Source: Aurantimonas marina (lineage in GTDB: Bacteria; Pseudomonadota; Alphaproteobacteria; Rhizobiales; Rhizobiaceae). From it: a DNA stretch of 64,000 bases. Within the stretch, counting starts at the first letter, position 1. Each line of letters opens with the position of its first letter. Both the position numbers and the translations under genes were made by a program. Below are positions 17,373 through 25,952 of the stretch, in pieces. The stretch covers positions 43,195 to 107,194 of the forward strand of contig NZ_JADDXW010000014.1 in the NCBI RefSeq assembly GCF_017183135.1, read 5' to 3'. The notes under the pieces were generated by a model, which did not search any database, was not told where the DNA came from, and was given only the letters and a program-made list of their open reading frames with translations.

Positions 17373-17969
17373 ATGGTGGACCGAACGGTCGTTGCCCGGG
17401 TGAAGCGTCAGCGCGAGTACCGTGCGGCAGAAGGCTGGGAACAGGTAACCGTATGGGTGCCGACCGAAGCCGATGCCGAAGACATTCGAAAACTCGCCCG
17501 GGAGAGGCGAGAACGCGCCGAAGCGCTCCAAGGGCTCAGTCAGGAGGTAAAGATAGTGAGTCCCGAAACAGAAGCCCGCATCGCAGCGGCGATCGCGGAA
17601 CACGGGTCGGCGGCCTACAACACACCTTCAGGAGCAGTGCTCGACCTGATGACCCAGCTTGCCGCTGAGGATGATCTGCCAAGTTTTTCGCGAGCAGTTA
17701 TTATCCTCGCCCGGGCAAAGCCGGCAAACGCGGCCTTTGTCACGGCCGCTGTCCCGCCGAAAGTCTCGAACTTCCTTATCCGCCACCGTAGCATCAGTCC
17801 TGCGGCCCTGATGACGTGGACGAACGAGCACTCCGGCTGGGCGGATGAGTTGAAAGAAGCCGTTCGAAAGCCAGATCAGTTCGAACGTGTCGTTGAGGCT
17901 ATGGTGGAGGCCATCAAGCGCGAAACCTCAAACATTGATGCCACAATGGAGGTGTCTGAACCTAATTAA
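17373..17969 (+). CDS. Hypothetical regulator with paired operators
   Basis: A 198-residue soluble protein of no family I can name. The first 45 residues (basic VVARVKRQREY, then EQVTVWVPTEADAEDIRKLA) resemble a small ribbon-helix-helix strand and helix of plasmid regulators. The rest is helical, with a conserved-looking SPAALMTWTNEHSGWADEL near residue 145. Two perfect palindromes lie just upstream and a T-tailed terminator overlaps the stop, so it forms a self-contained unit. Autoregulation is inferred. It could regulate the neighbouring cargo or be an orphan plasmid gene. Confidence 0.6.
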   Translation: MVDRTVVARVKRQREYRAAEGWEQVTVWVPTEADAEDIRKLARERRERAEALQGLSQEVKIVSPETEARIAAAIAEHGSAAYNTPSGAVLDLMTQLAAEDDLPSFSRAVIILARAKPANAAFVTAAVPPKVSNFLIRHRSISPAALMTWTNEHSGWADELKEAVRKPDQFERVVEAMVEAIKRETSNIDATMEVSEPN

Positions 17970-18000
17970 GCGCTCTGCCGTGCAGGCTGGCGCTTTTTTT
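17968..18000 (+). terminator. Rho-independent terminator
   Basis: AAGCGC (17968-17973) pairs with GCGCTT (17990-17995) around an inner CTGC/GCAG pairing, and seven T residues follow to 18000. It overlaps the stop codon of the preceding gene and ends its transcript. Confidence 0.8.
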
Positions 18001-18055
18001 GCCATCAGAGGGATCGATGTTAGCATTTATCGATCTAATCCGAGACTGAGCAGGC

Positions 18056-18577
18056 ATGTCCCGTTCAGAGCTTGTTTCGACTACTGGCGCGGGCTTAGGC
18101 TTCCTTGGTGGAGTTCTTCTCGCATATGCTGATTCCCGAGAGATGACGCAGGCCGAGAACCTGAACGCGCTGCCAGATGCGACCGACATGGTGATGGCGC
18201 TCGACCGGCTGCAGGCGATAGCCCCGGCGGTCGAACGCGTCAACCTCGTCGTCGCCTGGTTCCCGGCTCGGGAGACCGCCTTCGCAACTGAGTCCCCGCC
18301 TGCACGTGAAGTGCTGGCCGACAGCCGCACAGTGAAGGGCGGCGGAGCGGCCGGTGTCGCGACGCTGGGCGCGGCGGGCGTCGAGCTGGCGCAGAATATC
18401 CTCACCGAGACGCTGTCAGCCGGTCTGCCGCTCGTGCCCTATCTCGACACGCTCCGATGGGTGTTCGTCGCCGTCGCGCTCGCGGGCATCGCCGTGACGA
18501 TCCACGCCCGCCTCGATGACTGGCGGCGGGGGCAGCGGCCGGGCGATTTTTTTTCGAGGATCCTCTTGAAGCTCTAG
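18056..18577 (+). CDS. Hypothetical protein, possibly a chimera of phage parts
   Basis: A 173-residue frame with three dissimilar parts. Residues 29-72 (TQAENLNALPDATDMVMALDRLQ, shown here in pieces TQAENLNALPD and ATDMVMALDRLQ) resemble the TIM-barrel region of gene-transfer-agent or phage baseplate proteins. Residues 90-165 look like the Gly/Ala-rich, membrane-anchored tail of phage muramidases. The join suggests a fusion of remnants rather than a conserved gene. A MerR-type promoter for the next gene overlaps its 3' end. The assignments are from memory and weak. Confidence 0.35.
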   Translation: MSRSELVSTTGAGLGFLGGVLLAYADSREMTQAENLNALPDATDMVMALDRLQAIAPAVERVNLVVAWFPARETAFATESPPAREVLADSRTVKGGGAAGVATLGAAGVELAQNILTETLSAGLPLVPYLDTLRWVFVAVALAGIAVTIHARLDDWRRGQRPGDFFSRILLKL

Positions 18578-18596
18578 TTGCTGTAGCTCGCATGTT
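18566..18596 (+). promoter_or_regulatory. MerR-type promoter of the efflux ATPase
   Basis: A -35 box TTGAAG (18566-18571) and a -10 box CATGTT (18591-18596) are separated by 19 bases, the long spacer diagnostic of MerR-activated promoters. The spacer region holds the dyad GCTCTAG TTG CTGTAGC. It lies 33 bases before the P-type ATPase start. The site resembles the one at 42,281-42,311, so the MerR protein at 42,377-42,805 probably acts here in trans. Confidence 0.75.
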
Positions 18597-18628
18597 TCCG
18601 CACACAGACTGATTCTGGAGAGAAACCG

Positions 18629-20974
18629 ATGGCGCAGGACGGACACGATCACACGCACGGGCACGACTCGCCCGGGGCGTGCTGCGGGTCGGACGGCGAG
18701 GCGATGTGCGGCGACGTCGGGCCGGTGGGCAACGTGAATGCCGCGGGCCGCAGTTTTCTGGTCAACGGGCTGGATTGCGCCGAAGAGGTGTCGATCCTGA
18801 ACAAGGCGCTCGGCCCCGAGGTCGGCGGCACCGAGCATCTGGCCTTCGACGTGATCAACGGGCGGATGACGGTACTCGACAGCGCCAGGTCTCTTCCCGA
18901 CGACCGTATCATCGCATTGATCGGCAAGATCGGGATGTCGGCATCGGTCTGGGATGCGGGCCGCGCCGAGGTCGACCGCGAGGTGCATCTGAAGCGGCAG
19001 AAGTTCTTCACCTCACTTTCGGGTGGCTTCTGGGCAGGCGGGTTTCTTTGGCACGCCGTGGAAACCGGCCCGGCCGGAGCCCTGCAGATATTTTCCGATC
19101 ATGGGTCGACGGCGATGCCGTTCGTCGAGATCGCGGCGTTCCTGCTGGCGATCGTGTTCGGCGCCTGGCTGGTGGCCCCCAAGGCCTGGTCTTCGGCGCG
19201 GCGTCTGGCGCCAGACATGAACCTTCTGATGATTGTCGCGGTCGCCGGGGCCATCGGCCTTGGCGCCTATTTCGAGGCGGCGACGGTCGCCTTCTTCTTC
19301 TCGCTCTCGCTTTATCTGGAAAGCTGGAGCGTCGGACGGGCGCGCAATGCCGTGGCGGCGCTTCTTGACCTGGCGCCACCCACCGCGCGGGTGATCCGTG
19401 ACGACGGAACCGAGGCTGACGTGCCCGCCGCCCAGGTCGTTGTTGGCGATAAATTCATCGTGCGTGGCGGCGACCGGATCGCGCTGGACGGCCAGGTCGT
19501 CGCGGGCGCCGGCGGGGTCGATCAGGCGCCGATCACCGGCGAAAGCGCTCTGGTGGCGAAAGAGCCGGGTGACGAGGTTTATGCCGGCACGATCAACGGC
19601 GAGGGCACGCTGACCGTGCGCACGACCAAACTGGCCAGCAACACGGTGTTGTCGAAGATCATCCGCATGGTCGGCGACGCCCATTCGCGCCGCGCCGATG
19701 TCGAACAATGGGTGGCAAAGTTCGCCCGTATCTATACGCCGATCGTGATGGTGCTCGCCATCCTGATCGCATTCGTGCCGCCGCTCGCCTTTGGCGGGGC
19801 CTGGGCGTTCTGGATTTACAACGCGCTGGTGCTGCTGGTTATCGCCTGCCCCTGCGCGTTGGTCATTTCGACGCCGGTGTCCATTGTCGCGGCGCTGGCC
19901 TCGTCGGCGCGTAACGGCGTGCTGATCAAGGGCGGCGCCTATGTCGAGGCACCGGCGCGGCTGACTGCGCTGGCGATGGACAAGACCGGCACCATCACCA
20001 TGGGCGAACCCGAGGTAGCGAGCGTCCATCCCTTGGGCGGCACGTCCGCGCGTGATCTGATCGCGGCGGCGGCAGCACTCGAGGTGCGCTCGTCGCATCC
20101 GCTGGCGCGCGCGATCCTAGCGCGGGCCGAACGCGACGGCATCGCGGCGCAGGCCGCCGAGGGCACCCGCACCGTGCCGGGGCGCGGCGTCGAAGGAAAC
20201 CATGATGGCCGGACGATCTGGCTCGGTTCGGACCGGTTCGCCACCGAGAAGAAGCTGGATGCTGCGATGCCCCGCGACGTCGTGGACCGGATCGAGGGCG
20301 CCGGCAGTACGCTGGTCGCGGTTGGCGACGACAACGGTCTTCTGGGCCTGATCGAACTGCGCGACCGGATCCGCCCCGATGCTAGGGGGGTCGTCGCCAA
20401 ACTGCACGCACAGGGTGTGAAGACCATCGTCATGCTGACCGGTGACAACGAACGCACGGCGCGCGCGGTGGCCGCCGAGGTTGGCATCGACGAGGTGCGA
20501 GCCGGGCTTCTGCCCGAGGACAAGGTCGAGGCCATCGAGGAACTGGTGAACCGCCACGACATGGTGGCGATGATCGGTGACGGGGTGAATGATGCGCCAG
20601 CGATGGCACGGGCGCATTTCGCCATCGCCATGGGCGCGGTTGGCTCGGACGCGGCGATCGAGACGGCGGACATCGCGCTGATGACCGACGATATCGGCAA
20701 GGTGCCGTGGCTGATCGGTCATTCGCGGCGCACGATGTGGATCATCCGCCAGAACATCGGCCTGTCGCTGGCGACCAAGGCCGCCTTTGTCGGCCTAACC
20801 GCATTTGGCATGGCGACGATGTGGGGCGCGATCGCTGCGGACGTAGGCGTTTCGCTGATCGTGGTCGCCAATGCGCTGCGGCTCCTGCGGGCGCCGGGCG
20901 ATGGCGCCGCGCCCAAGGGCGGAGAGGAGGTAGGCGAGCGAATGGCTCAGGGAGCGCTGGCGCATGGTCATTGA
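18629..20974 (+). CDS. Heavy-metal P1B-type ATPase (Zn/Cd/Pb export)
   Basis: A 781-residue inner-membrane pump. The N-terminus is rich in His and Cys (HDHTHGHD, then ACCG). The following metal-binding-like domain has GLDCAEE in place of the usual CxxC. Core motifs are TGES (near residue 309), ACPCALVIS (CPC near 407), DKTGT (near 451), SSHPLA and GDGVNDAPA (near 651). CPC with these motifs points to the Zn/Cd/Pb/Co-exporting subgroup, related to ZntA/CadA. It heads an operon with a zinc-ribbon protein, a CDF exporter and a small membrane protein, behind a MerR-type promoter. Confidence 0.93.
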   Translation: MAQDGHDHTHGHDSPGACCGSDGEAMCGDVGPVGNVNAAGRSFLVNGLDCAEEVSILNKALGPEVGGTEHLAFDVINGRMTVLDSARSLPDDRIIALIGKIGMSASVWDAGRAEVDREVHLKRQKFFTSLSGGFWAGGFLWHAVETGPAGALQIFSDHGSTAMPFVEIAAFLLAIVFGAWLVAPKAWSSARRLAPDMNLLMIVAVAGAIGLGAYFEAATVAFFFSLSLYLESWSVGRARNAVAALLDLAPPTARVIRDDGTEADVPAAQVVVGDKFIVRGGDRIALDGQVVAGAGGVDQAPITGESALVAKEPGDEVYAGTINGEGTLTVRTTKLASNTVLSKIIRMVGDAHSRRADVEQWVAKFARIYTPIVMVLAILIAFVPPLAFGGAWAFWIYNALVLLVIACPCALVISTPVSIVAALASSARNGVLIKGGAYVEAPARLTALAMDKTGTITMGEPEVASVHPLGGTSARDLIAAAAALEVRSSHPLARAILARAERDGIAAQAAEGTRTVPGRGVEGNHDGRTIWLGSDRFATEKKLDAAMPRDVVDRIEGAGSTLVAVGDDNGLLGLIELRDRIRPDARGVVAKLHAQGVKTIVMLTGDNERTARAVAAEVGIDEVRAGLLPEDKVEAIEELVNRHDMVAMIGDGVNDAPAMARAHFAIAMGAVGSDAAIETADIALMTDDIGKVPWLIGHSRRTMWIIRQNIGLSLATKAAFVGLTAFGMATMWGAIAADVGVSLIVVANALRLLRAPGDGAAPKGGEEVGERMAQGALAHGH

Positions 20975-21008
20975 ACTGAAGGAACCCGGAAAGGAGCCCG
21001 AGAGGAAG

Positions 21009-21317
21009 ATGCCGGACAAGCTGACATCCATGCTCTGCCCGGTGTGCAAGGTGGCCCTGACGATGTCGGACCGCCAAGGGGTCGAGATCGACTATTGCCC
21101 GCAATGCCGGGGCGTCTGGCTGGACCGGGGCGAACTGGACAAGATCTTCGAGCGCAGCGCCGCCGAGACGGTTCCGGCGCAGCCGACACCTGGCCCCGAC
21201 CGCCGCGATTATGACGATGAGAACTATCGCGGTCGCGGCGAACACGGCAAACATGGCGGGTATCGCAAGTACGGCGGCTATCGCCGCAAGTCCTGGCTGC
21301 AGGAACTGTTCGATTGA
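21009..21317 (+). CDS. Zinc-ribbon (TFIIB-type) protein
   Basis: A 102-residue protein from ATG 21009 with an AGAGGA ribosome site; an alternative ATG at 20964 would overlap the ATPase stop. Two CxxC pairs, LCPVCK and YCPQCRGVWLDRGEL, form the zf-TFIIB zinc ribbon with its typical GVWLDRGELDKI helix. The C-terminal part is Gly/Tyr/Arg-rich. Such proteins often sit in metal operons; a role in sensing or chaperoning zinc is inference. Confidence 0.85.
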   Translation: MPDKLTSMLCPVCKVALTMSDRQGVEIDYCPQCRGVWLDRGELDKIFERSAAETVPAQPTPGPDRRDYDDENYRGRGEHGKHGGYRKYGGYRRKSWLQELFD

Positions 21318-21387
21318 TGCGGGTGCCGGCACTGCAGGATCAGGCGCTGTCAACCGATAATAGCCGGAGCTCAACGGAGGCTTGACG

Positions 21388-22314
21388 ATGAGCGCGGGAG
21401 ATACGGACGCATTGCCCGGCCCTGCCGGCACCGCCGCCGGACGGCACAGCAGCGGGCTGAAATGGGCGCTGGCGATGACCTCGACCTTTCTGGTGGTCGA
21501 GGTCGTGGGCGGGCTCTGGACCGGCAGTCTGGCGCTGATCGCCGATGCGGCCCACATGCTGACCGATGTCGGCGGGCTTTTGCTGGCGCTGGTCGCGATC
21601 CGGTTCGCGGCACGTCCCGCGACGCCGGAAAAGACCTTCGGCTATGTTCGGATGGAAGTCCTGTCAGCGCTGGCCAACGCGGTCGTGCTGCTGCTCCTGA
21701 CGGTCTACATCCTCTACGAGGCCTATCAGCGGTTCCTTGCGCCGCCCGAAATACTGAGCGGGCCGATGCTGGTGGTCGCCGTCGTCGGCCTTGCGGTCAA
21801 TCTCGTCTCGATGCGGCTGCTGCATGCGGGATCGAAGGAAAGCCTGAACCTGAAGGGCGCCTATTTCGAGGTTCTGGCCGACATGCTTGGCTCGGTCGGC
21901 GTGATCATGGCGGCACTGGTGATCATGCTGACCGGCTGGACGCTGGCCGATCCGATCATCGGCGCCGGTATCGGGCTCTTCATCGTGCCGCGCACCTGGA
22001 TTTTGTTGAAGAGTGCGGTCAACATCCTGATGGAGGGCACCCCGCCCGAAGTCGATATCGGGCTTCTGGAGCGGCAGTTGGTGGACCTGCCAGGAGTTAC
22101 GGCGGTGCACGATCTGCATGTCTGGACCCTGACCTCGGGCCTCGATTCGATGAGCTGTCATCTCGTCGTCGATGACATCGAGACCCGGCGCGACGTGCTC
22201 ATCGCCGCGCAGAAGGCAATGCGCGAGGGCTTCGGCATCACCCATACCACGATCCAGATCGAGGATGCGGCACTGCGCGAGGCCGAGGGCGAGACGCATC
22301 GCCGAGCGAAGTAG
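21388..22314 (+). CDS. CDF-family cation exporter (CzcD-like)
   Basis: A 308-residue membrane protein, started at ATG 21388 seven bases after GGAGG; the TTG six bases upstream is less likely. Six membrane segments are expected; DAAHMLTDVGGLLLAL carries the HxxxD metal site, and YFEVLADMLGSVGVI carries the second one. The C-terminal cytoplasmic domain has HDLHVWTLTSG. CDF proteins exchange Zn, Cd or Co for protons. It belongs to the ATPase operon. Its last 28 codons recur as an isolated fragment at 26,074. Confidence 0.92.
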   Translation: MSAGDTDALPGPAGTAAGRHSSGLKWALAMTSTFLVVEVVGGLWTGSLALIADAAHMLTDVGGLLLALVAIRFAARPATPEKTFGYVRMEVLSALANAVVLLLLTVYILYEAYQRFLAPPEILSGPMLVVAVVGLAVNLVSMRLLHAGSKESLNLKGAYFEVLADMLGSVGVIMAALVIMLTGWTLADPIIGAGIGLFIVPRTWILLKSAVNILMEGTPPEVDIGLLERQLVDLPGVTAVHDLHVWTLTSGLDSMSCHLVVDDIETRRDVLIAAQKAMREGFGITHTTIQIEDAALREAEGETHRRAK

Positions 22315-22333
22315 CGGAGTTACAGGAGGCGAA

Positions 22334-22711
22334 ATGGGACATCACCGAAAGCGGCGTGGCCACGACGAGCCGTGGTATTCCAGATCTCGCGGCGGCGAGG
22401 GCTGGCTCGCCTATGATGAGGCGCCACGCCGGAAACGACTTCCTCTGGGTTTGATCGTGATCGGGTTGATTGTCTGGTCGCTTTTGGCCTGGGGCGCTTA
22501 CCTGCTGGTCGACCCGGTGCTGGGCTGGTTCGCGGGCTCAGTCCGCCCGCTGGCCGATGCCGGCACTGGCGTCGCGCGCTGGTTCGGGCTGGTTCACGTC
22601 GTGGTTGAACCCGCGGTCCTCATTCTATGGGTGCTGGGCAGCCTGGCACTTCTGGCCGCTCTGTTGGTCCTGTCGCGCCTTGGCGGCGGGCGCCGGACAT
22701 CCTTGCACTGA
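22334..22711 (+). CDS. Small hypothetical membrane protein
   Basis: A 125-residue protein with a strong AGGAGG ribosome site 20 bases after the CDF stop. A highly charged cytoplasmic N-terminus (about 38 residues, rich in Arg and His) is followed by two hydrophobic segments near residues 38-60 and 90-115. No family is recognised. Co-transcription with ATPase and CDF genes suggests an accessory role in metal export. Confidence 0.65.
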   Translation: MGHHRKRRGHDEPWYSRSRGGEGWLAYDEAPRRKRLPLGLIVIGLIVWSLLAWGAYLLVDPVLGWFAGSVRPLADAGTGVARWFGLVHVVVEPAVLILWVLGSLALLAALLVLSRLGGGRRTSLH

Positions 22712-22731
22712 GCGGGGCCACAGACGCGCCA

Positions 22732-23211
22732 TCAAGATTTCACGGGGCGCTGGCGCCGTGAACGCCAGAGCTCCGACAGCAGCAGAAGACCGACGCCGCC
22801 GACCACCGCAACATCGGCCAGGTTGAACGCCGGCCAGTGCCATGCGCCGGCATAGATATCCAGGAAATCCGACACCCCGCCAAAACGCAGCCGGTCCGTC
22901 ACATTTCCGAGCGCGCCGCCGATGACGAGGCCGTAGGCGGCGGCATCCAGACGGCTGCCGGTCCGCGCCAGCAGGATCCCCAGCCAGACAATGATGGCGA
23001 GCGCCGGCCCGGACAAAGCCCACCATGGCGCGCCGCCCAGCATCCCGAAGGTGACGCCATCATTGCGCAGGAAGATCAGGTTGAAGCCGGGCACAACCGG
23101 AATGCCACCCGTCAGTGTGTCACTGTAGGCGGTGGCTACAGACTTGCTGATCTGGTCGGCGGCGAGGGCGAATGTGATGCAGACAGCGCCAAGCGATCTG
23201 GCTGCGGTCAT
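22732..23211 (-). CDS. lspA: Lipoprotein signal peptidase LspA
   Basis: A 159-residue inner-membrane aspartyl protease. The conserved blocks FLRNDGVTFG, GGALGNVTDRLRFGGVSDFLD and FNLADVAVVGG are present; the two catalytic aspartates lie in VTDR and NLAD. It cleaves prolipoproteins after diacylglyceryl transfer. Chromosomes normally carry their own lspA, so this copy is accessory; extra lspA genes commonly accompany Zn/Cd efflux clusters on mobile elements. It is the last gene of a minus-strand cluster, overlaps the decayed PCu(A)C gene by four bases and converges on the efflux operon. Confidence 0.92.
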   Translation of the reverse strand: MTAARSLGAVCITFALAADQISKSVATAYSDTLTGGIPVVPGFNLIFLRNDGVTFGMLGGAPWWALSGPALAIIVWLGILLARTGSRLDAAAYGLVIGGALGNVTDRLRFGGVSDFLDIYAGAWHWPAFNLADVAVVGGVGLLLLSELWRSRRQRPVKS

Positions 23212-23681
23212 GGCATTGGCCCGGTCGCATCGGGTGCGAGGATCGGCACATGGACGGTCAGATCGTTGCCGCCGTAGAACTTCAGCCGCGATGGCAGGGT
23301 TTCACCTTCGACGAGGGGGATCTCCAAATCAAGAAGCATGATATGCAGACCGCAGGGCGCGAGAACGAGGCTTTCGCCGGCCTCAATCCGCAGATTCGGC
23401 GAGGTGCTCATCCGGGTGGCGCCCTGAGCGTCCGTTTCGGTCTTGTGCAGGGTCTTGATCGACGCCCGGTCTGTCCTTACGCCAATCAGGTCGATCCGGG
23501 TCTGATCGGGGTTGCTGATCGTAAAATACACAGCTGTGGTCCTGTTGTCCGGGGTGGGGTCCAGTCATCTTTGATGACCAGATCATCGTCCGCCGACGCC
23601 AGCGCCGGCTGGGCGTAAGCGTGAATCGTCGAGAAAGCCAGCACAACACTCGTTGCGATCCCCAGTGCGATTGTTCTTCAT
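23208..23681 (-). pseudogene. PCu(A)C-type copper chaperone, frameshifted
   Basis: The intact 3' part contains the copper motif CGLHIMLLDLE. The mature N-terminus (DDDLVIKDDW) lies in another frame: one missing C in the run near 23,555-23,560 separates it from TPDNRTTAVYFTIS. The signal peptide (IALGIATSVVLAFS) is again out of frame with the probable ATG at 23,681. Two indels therefore break the gene. Intact PCu(A)C proteins carry Cu(I) in the periplasm to CuA and CuB sites. Confidence 0.75.
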
Positions 23682-23829
23682 CGAGCTGCTTTCCACCCTT
23701 CGAATGTGCCGTCCTGCCTAAGCCGGGATCAGCGGCGATGGCGGCAATCTGCAACCTCCAGCAACTGTAAGTGCAAGCAGAATTTTTATATTGCAGTGCA
23801 TTCTCCGCCCTTTCCTGCATCCCTGCGCG

Positions 23830-24909
23830 TCAGCCAAGCGAGACAATGAAAACGCCCGTCCCGATGGCAAGGCCGAACATCGTCAGGGCGGTGAAGCCGA
23901 GGAGAAGGCCAAGCCGCCTGCTCGATGCCAACACGCGTGCGATCTCCGTTCCCTTGCCCCTCGGCCTCGGGGGCGGCATACTCCGGTCCGGAGTAGCCGT
24001 ACCCCTGGCGAAGGCGCTTTTCCTCCGTCAGGTTCCAGTCGTGGATGACGATGGCAATCGCGATGATCATCATCATGCTTGCAGGCACCCAGAGGATGAA
24101 TTTCACCCGCGGTCTCGTCGGTGAGCGGCACGATGCCGAAGAGCCGCCCCTCGATGTCGTAGGCGGTGTAAAGAACGGTGGTCTTGAAGACTGTGATCGC
24201 ACCCAGAAGGATGTTCGTTACGATCGTCGCGAAGAGTAGCAGAATGCGCAGAAGGTGCGGACGGAACGTCGCGCCTGCCGAAGACCATTGCGAAAAATAG
24301 AAGGCCTGTGGCCAGCATCGTCAGGTGCATCGCCCAATGAATCAACGAATTGAGTAGGGCGGCGTTGTGAACCGGCGGGATCTGCCAGACATAGAGCGAC
24401 AATACAAACAGGACAAAGGACACTAGCGGGCGGGTGAGTAGATTGTATGCGGATGACAGGGCGCCGCTCTTCATCAGGGGAGCAGCCACTCGGCGACGCA
24501 CACGTTTCGGCAGGCCTGCGACAGGCGCGCCCTGCGGGCGCGCCAGAACGACCAGCATCGGCCCTATCATGCGCAAGATCAGATGCTGGATCTGATGCGC
24601 CAAGAACAGCCGCTCGCCCATCGGGTCGATCGGCGATTGCAACGACAGAAAGAGTGTCAGCATGCCCATCATGAACAGGACGTGCCGGATGACCGACACC
24701 GGCCGCCTCACCGACCGCCGCCGAAACGCGCCGCGCGCGTAGACCGCCAGAATCAGCAGAATCGGGCCGCTGATTTCGGGCGTCAGGCTCCAGGCAAACC
24801 AGGCGGCACCAGCGTCATGCCTTCGCCGCCATGGGCAAGCGCGGCTTCAGGAGCCCGCGCGGCTGCCGCAAATGCGAGAGCGCCCCGCAACCGGCGAGGT
24901 GGCGGCATT
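23830..24909 (-). pseudogene. CtaG-like (caa3-type) copper protein, decayed copy
   Basis: A diverged second copy of the intact gene at 24,954-25,952. Recognisable pieces in changing frames are the signal peptide ending ALAHGGEG, the WFAWSLTPEISGPI segment, HQIQHLILRMIGPML, WQIPPVHNAALLN, ATIVTNILLGAITVFKTT, WVPASMMMIIAIAIVIHDW and the last membrane helix ending at a stop at 23,830. At least four frame changes are needed (near 24,816, 24,257, 24,105 and 23,965). It is clearly non-functional as read. Confidence 0.8.
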
Positions 24910-24953
24910 CCGCCGGGAGGAGTTGAAGCGGCTCTCACGTCGAAATCCTGCGG

Positions 24954-25952
24954 TTAAAGCGCGTAAACGATCGTGGAAACAGTGATCATCACGGTTGCGA
25001 ACATCGCCGCCGAAATCAGCGCCAGTGTCCATCCCATGCGGCGGTTGGGATCGGCGACCTTGAGGCGCAGTTCACATGCGGTTTCGGGAAACTCGAGCAT
25101 TGCGGCGTTCGATCCGGTCCAGTTGTGGCGGTCGTTCCAGCGCCGGACCTCGGCTGCGTTCCATCCGTTAAAAACCAGCATGATCGCGGCGACGATGACC
25201 ATCGACGAGGGTACCCAGATCGTATAGCCGCCCGCCATTTCGTCGGTCAGTGGCGCAAAATCCCAAAGCCGCCCGGCAATATCATAGCCGGAATAGAGCA
25301 CGACCTCTTTCAACGTCGTAAGCGAGCCGAGCAGGATGTTCGACAGGATGACACCCACGAGCGCCAGTAGCCGCAGGCTCTGGGTCGCGCCCTCGGGCGC
25401 GTCGCGCCGGTCGAGCACGACGGCGAAGAAGAGCAGCCCCGCCAGCACCATGCCCATATGCGCCAACAGCGCCAGCGGCGGCGCTGCAAGGGCGGCGTTG
25501 TGCAGCACGGGCACCTGCCAGAGATAGAGCGAGGTGACCAGCAGAGCGAAACTGACGTCGAGGCGGGTCAGTACGCGCACCGCCCATCGGACGGCTGGGC
25601 GGTCGCCGAACCGCGTCAACCCGCGCCGAAAACCGTCAGGAAGCCCTGCGCGCAGGGCCGGCCAAGGGTAAGCCAGAATGATGAGCATCGGTCCGAGCAG
25701 CCGGATCAGGAGGTGCTGCACCTGATGCGCAAAAAACAGGGCATGCCCGGCGGTCGCCAGCGGGTCGTCGAAGGCAAACACCAGAAACGCCGCCCCGGCC
25801 GCGAACAGGGTATGCCGGACTACGCCGACGCGCTCGCGCATCAGCCTCGGACGGGCCGCACCGCGCAGATACAGCCAGATCGACCCGGCGAGTGTCGCCA
25901 GGACGACCGGCGAGAGCGCCGGACCGAAGGGATCGAAACTTGCCGCGGTCAT
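24954..25952 (-). CDS. CtaG-like (caa3-type) membrane protein
   Basis: A 332-residue polytopic membrane protein of the caa3_CtaG family, known from Bacillus as needed for caa3 oxidase assembly and elsewhere linked to copper. Histidine and methionine membrane motifs are visible: HQVQHLLIRLLGPML, WQVPVLHNAAL, HMGMVLAGLLFF and GYTIWVPSSMVI. It is unrelated to the Cox11 protein that also carries the name CtaG. It probably headed a minus-strand cluster with its decayed copy, the decayed PCu(A)C gene and lspA. Confidence 0.85.
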   Translation of the reverse strand: MTAASFDPFGPALSPVVLATLAGSIWLYLRGAARPRLMRERVGVVRHTLFAAGAAFLVFAFDDPLATAGHALFFAHQVQHLLIRLLGPMLIILAYPWPALRAGLPDGFRRGLTRFGDRPAVRWAVRVLTRLDVSFALLVTSLYLWQVPVLHNAALAAPPLALLAHMGMVLAGLLFFAVVLDRRDAPEGATQSLRLLALVGVILSNILLGSLTTLKEVVLYSGYDIAGRLWDFAPLTDEMAGGYTIWVPSSMVIVAAIMLVFNGWNAAEVRRWNDRHNWTGSNAAMLEFPETACELRLKVADPNRRMGWTLALISAAMFATVMITVSTIVYAL

